Shown here: piece after piece, positions 63,618-64,000 of the stretch
How the letters are laid out: each line of letters begins with the position of its first letter
Position numbering within the stretch: position 1 is the stretch's first letter
Assembly (NCBI GenBank): GCA_029237695.1
Contig: CM055280.1
Location: forward strand, 34,382,616 to 34,446,615
Length of the DNA: 64,000 bases
Origin: Conchocele bisecta
Taxonomy: Eukaryota; Mollusca; Bivalvia; Lucinida; Thyasiridae
Direction: 5' to 3'
Program-made: the position numbers and the translations under genes
Notes under the pieces: generated by a model
What the model was told of the DNA's origin: nothing
Seen by the model: the letters and a program-made list of their open reading frames with translations, nothing else
Database searches by the model: none

Positions 63618-64000
63618 GGAGAACAAGAAACGAGGCAAAGCCACGAAGGCCAGGTTTTTTCCAAGCGTAGACACTTGTATAACATAATTATACCCACTTT
63701 TTGTAGACTAGATGGCCGTGGCCTCTATGTCGCGCCTTGGGGCGAGGATGGACACTAAAAAAAGAGATATAGTAGATGGAAAAACTGTCACCAAAAAACT
63801 TTAACCGGACACACGTACGTACGGACGGACGTATGCCAAAATGCCGACTATATCGCGCTTTCCGCAAGTGGACGCTACAATGATGATAAACACCCATGTG
63901 AAGTATCAAGGTAATCAGTGAGATATAGTACATGAAAAAACTTTAAGAAAAAAATTCAAAGTAAATGACCTTGACATTGGGCACAGGGGCCGCACGGTTG
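63618..64000. mobile_element. Pearl-like repeat X, runs off right edge
   Basis: AACAAGAAACGAGGCAAAGC and CCACGAAGGCCAGGTTTTTT as at 17079; CCAAAATGCCGACTATATCG resumes at 63837. Between them are about 160 bases absent from the first copy, including ACGTACGTACGGACGGAC. The last bases, TTGGGCACAGGGGCCGCACG, match 17280. Confidence 0.8.

Overview
The window is gene-poor, AT-rich animal DNA. I find no protein-coding gene, no convincing exon and no intact transposase or reverse transcriptase. Repeat families seen here are typical of mollusc, especially bivalve, genomes: short elements with tandem ~160-bp cores ending in (ACGG)n or (GACGCC)n, stretches reading like GGCCGCCATCTTGGATGAC, and tRNA-headed SINEs whose far end reads AACAGCTAAGGTCATG. 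A bivalve is my best guess; no species can be named. Long open frames are by-products of minisatellites.

Nearly everything recognisable is a non-autonomous mobile element or a tandem array. I use local labels. TTAA-A, B, C, D, G, K and T are MITE-like elements whose ends sit at TTAA, mostly TTAACCC...GGGTTAA, the target and end pattern of piggyBac-type transposition. E and F are hairpin elements with long inverted ends. O, U, Q, V, W and FB are larger foldback families. P, R and S have TA targets and pogo/Tc1-mariner-like ends. H, I, J, L, M, N, X and Y are tandem-core ('pearl-like') elements, several with a small hairpin beside an A-rich 3' end.

Layout: 1-1.5 kb is a 29-bp satellite running off the left edge. 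1.5-15 kb is packed with TTAA elements, hairpins and nested insertions. 15.3-19.4 kb holds a 30-bp minisatellite and pearl-like elements. 19.6-25.5 kb contains a three-level nest (Q, then R, then TTAA-B) and a SINE split by a G element. 25.8-29.3 kb and 37.9-41.5 kb carry long tandem-core elements, including two same-orientation copies of I 12 kb apart. 43.2-47.3 kb is a chain of TTAA elements with a pearl-like element inside one. 47.3-53 kb is a zone of local duplication around a 37-bp minisatellite. 54-60 kb holds large foldbacks, a 40-bp palindromic minisatellite and a tRNA-derived SINE. 61.9-62.75 kb is a G-rich minisatellite, followed by another SINE and a pearl-like fragment at the right edge.

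No genes cooperate here. The biology is in the repeats: several unrelated TTAA families share one architecture (a box near TTATTTCTC flanking a family-specific perfect hairpin), they repeatedly abut while sharing a single TTAA, and several insertions can be checked against empty copies in the same window. Everything is by-eye reading; outer boundaries without a clear TSD are good to roughly 10-30 bases.
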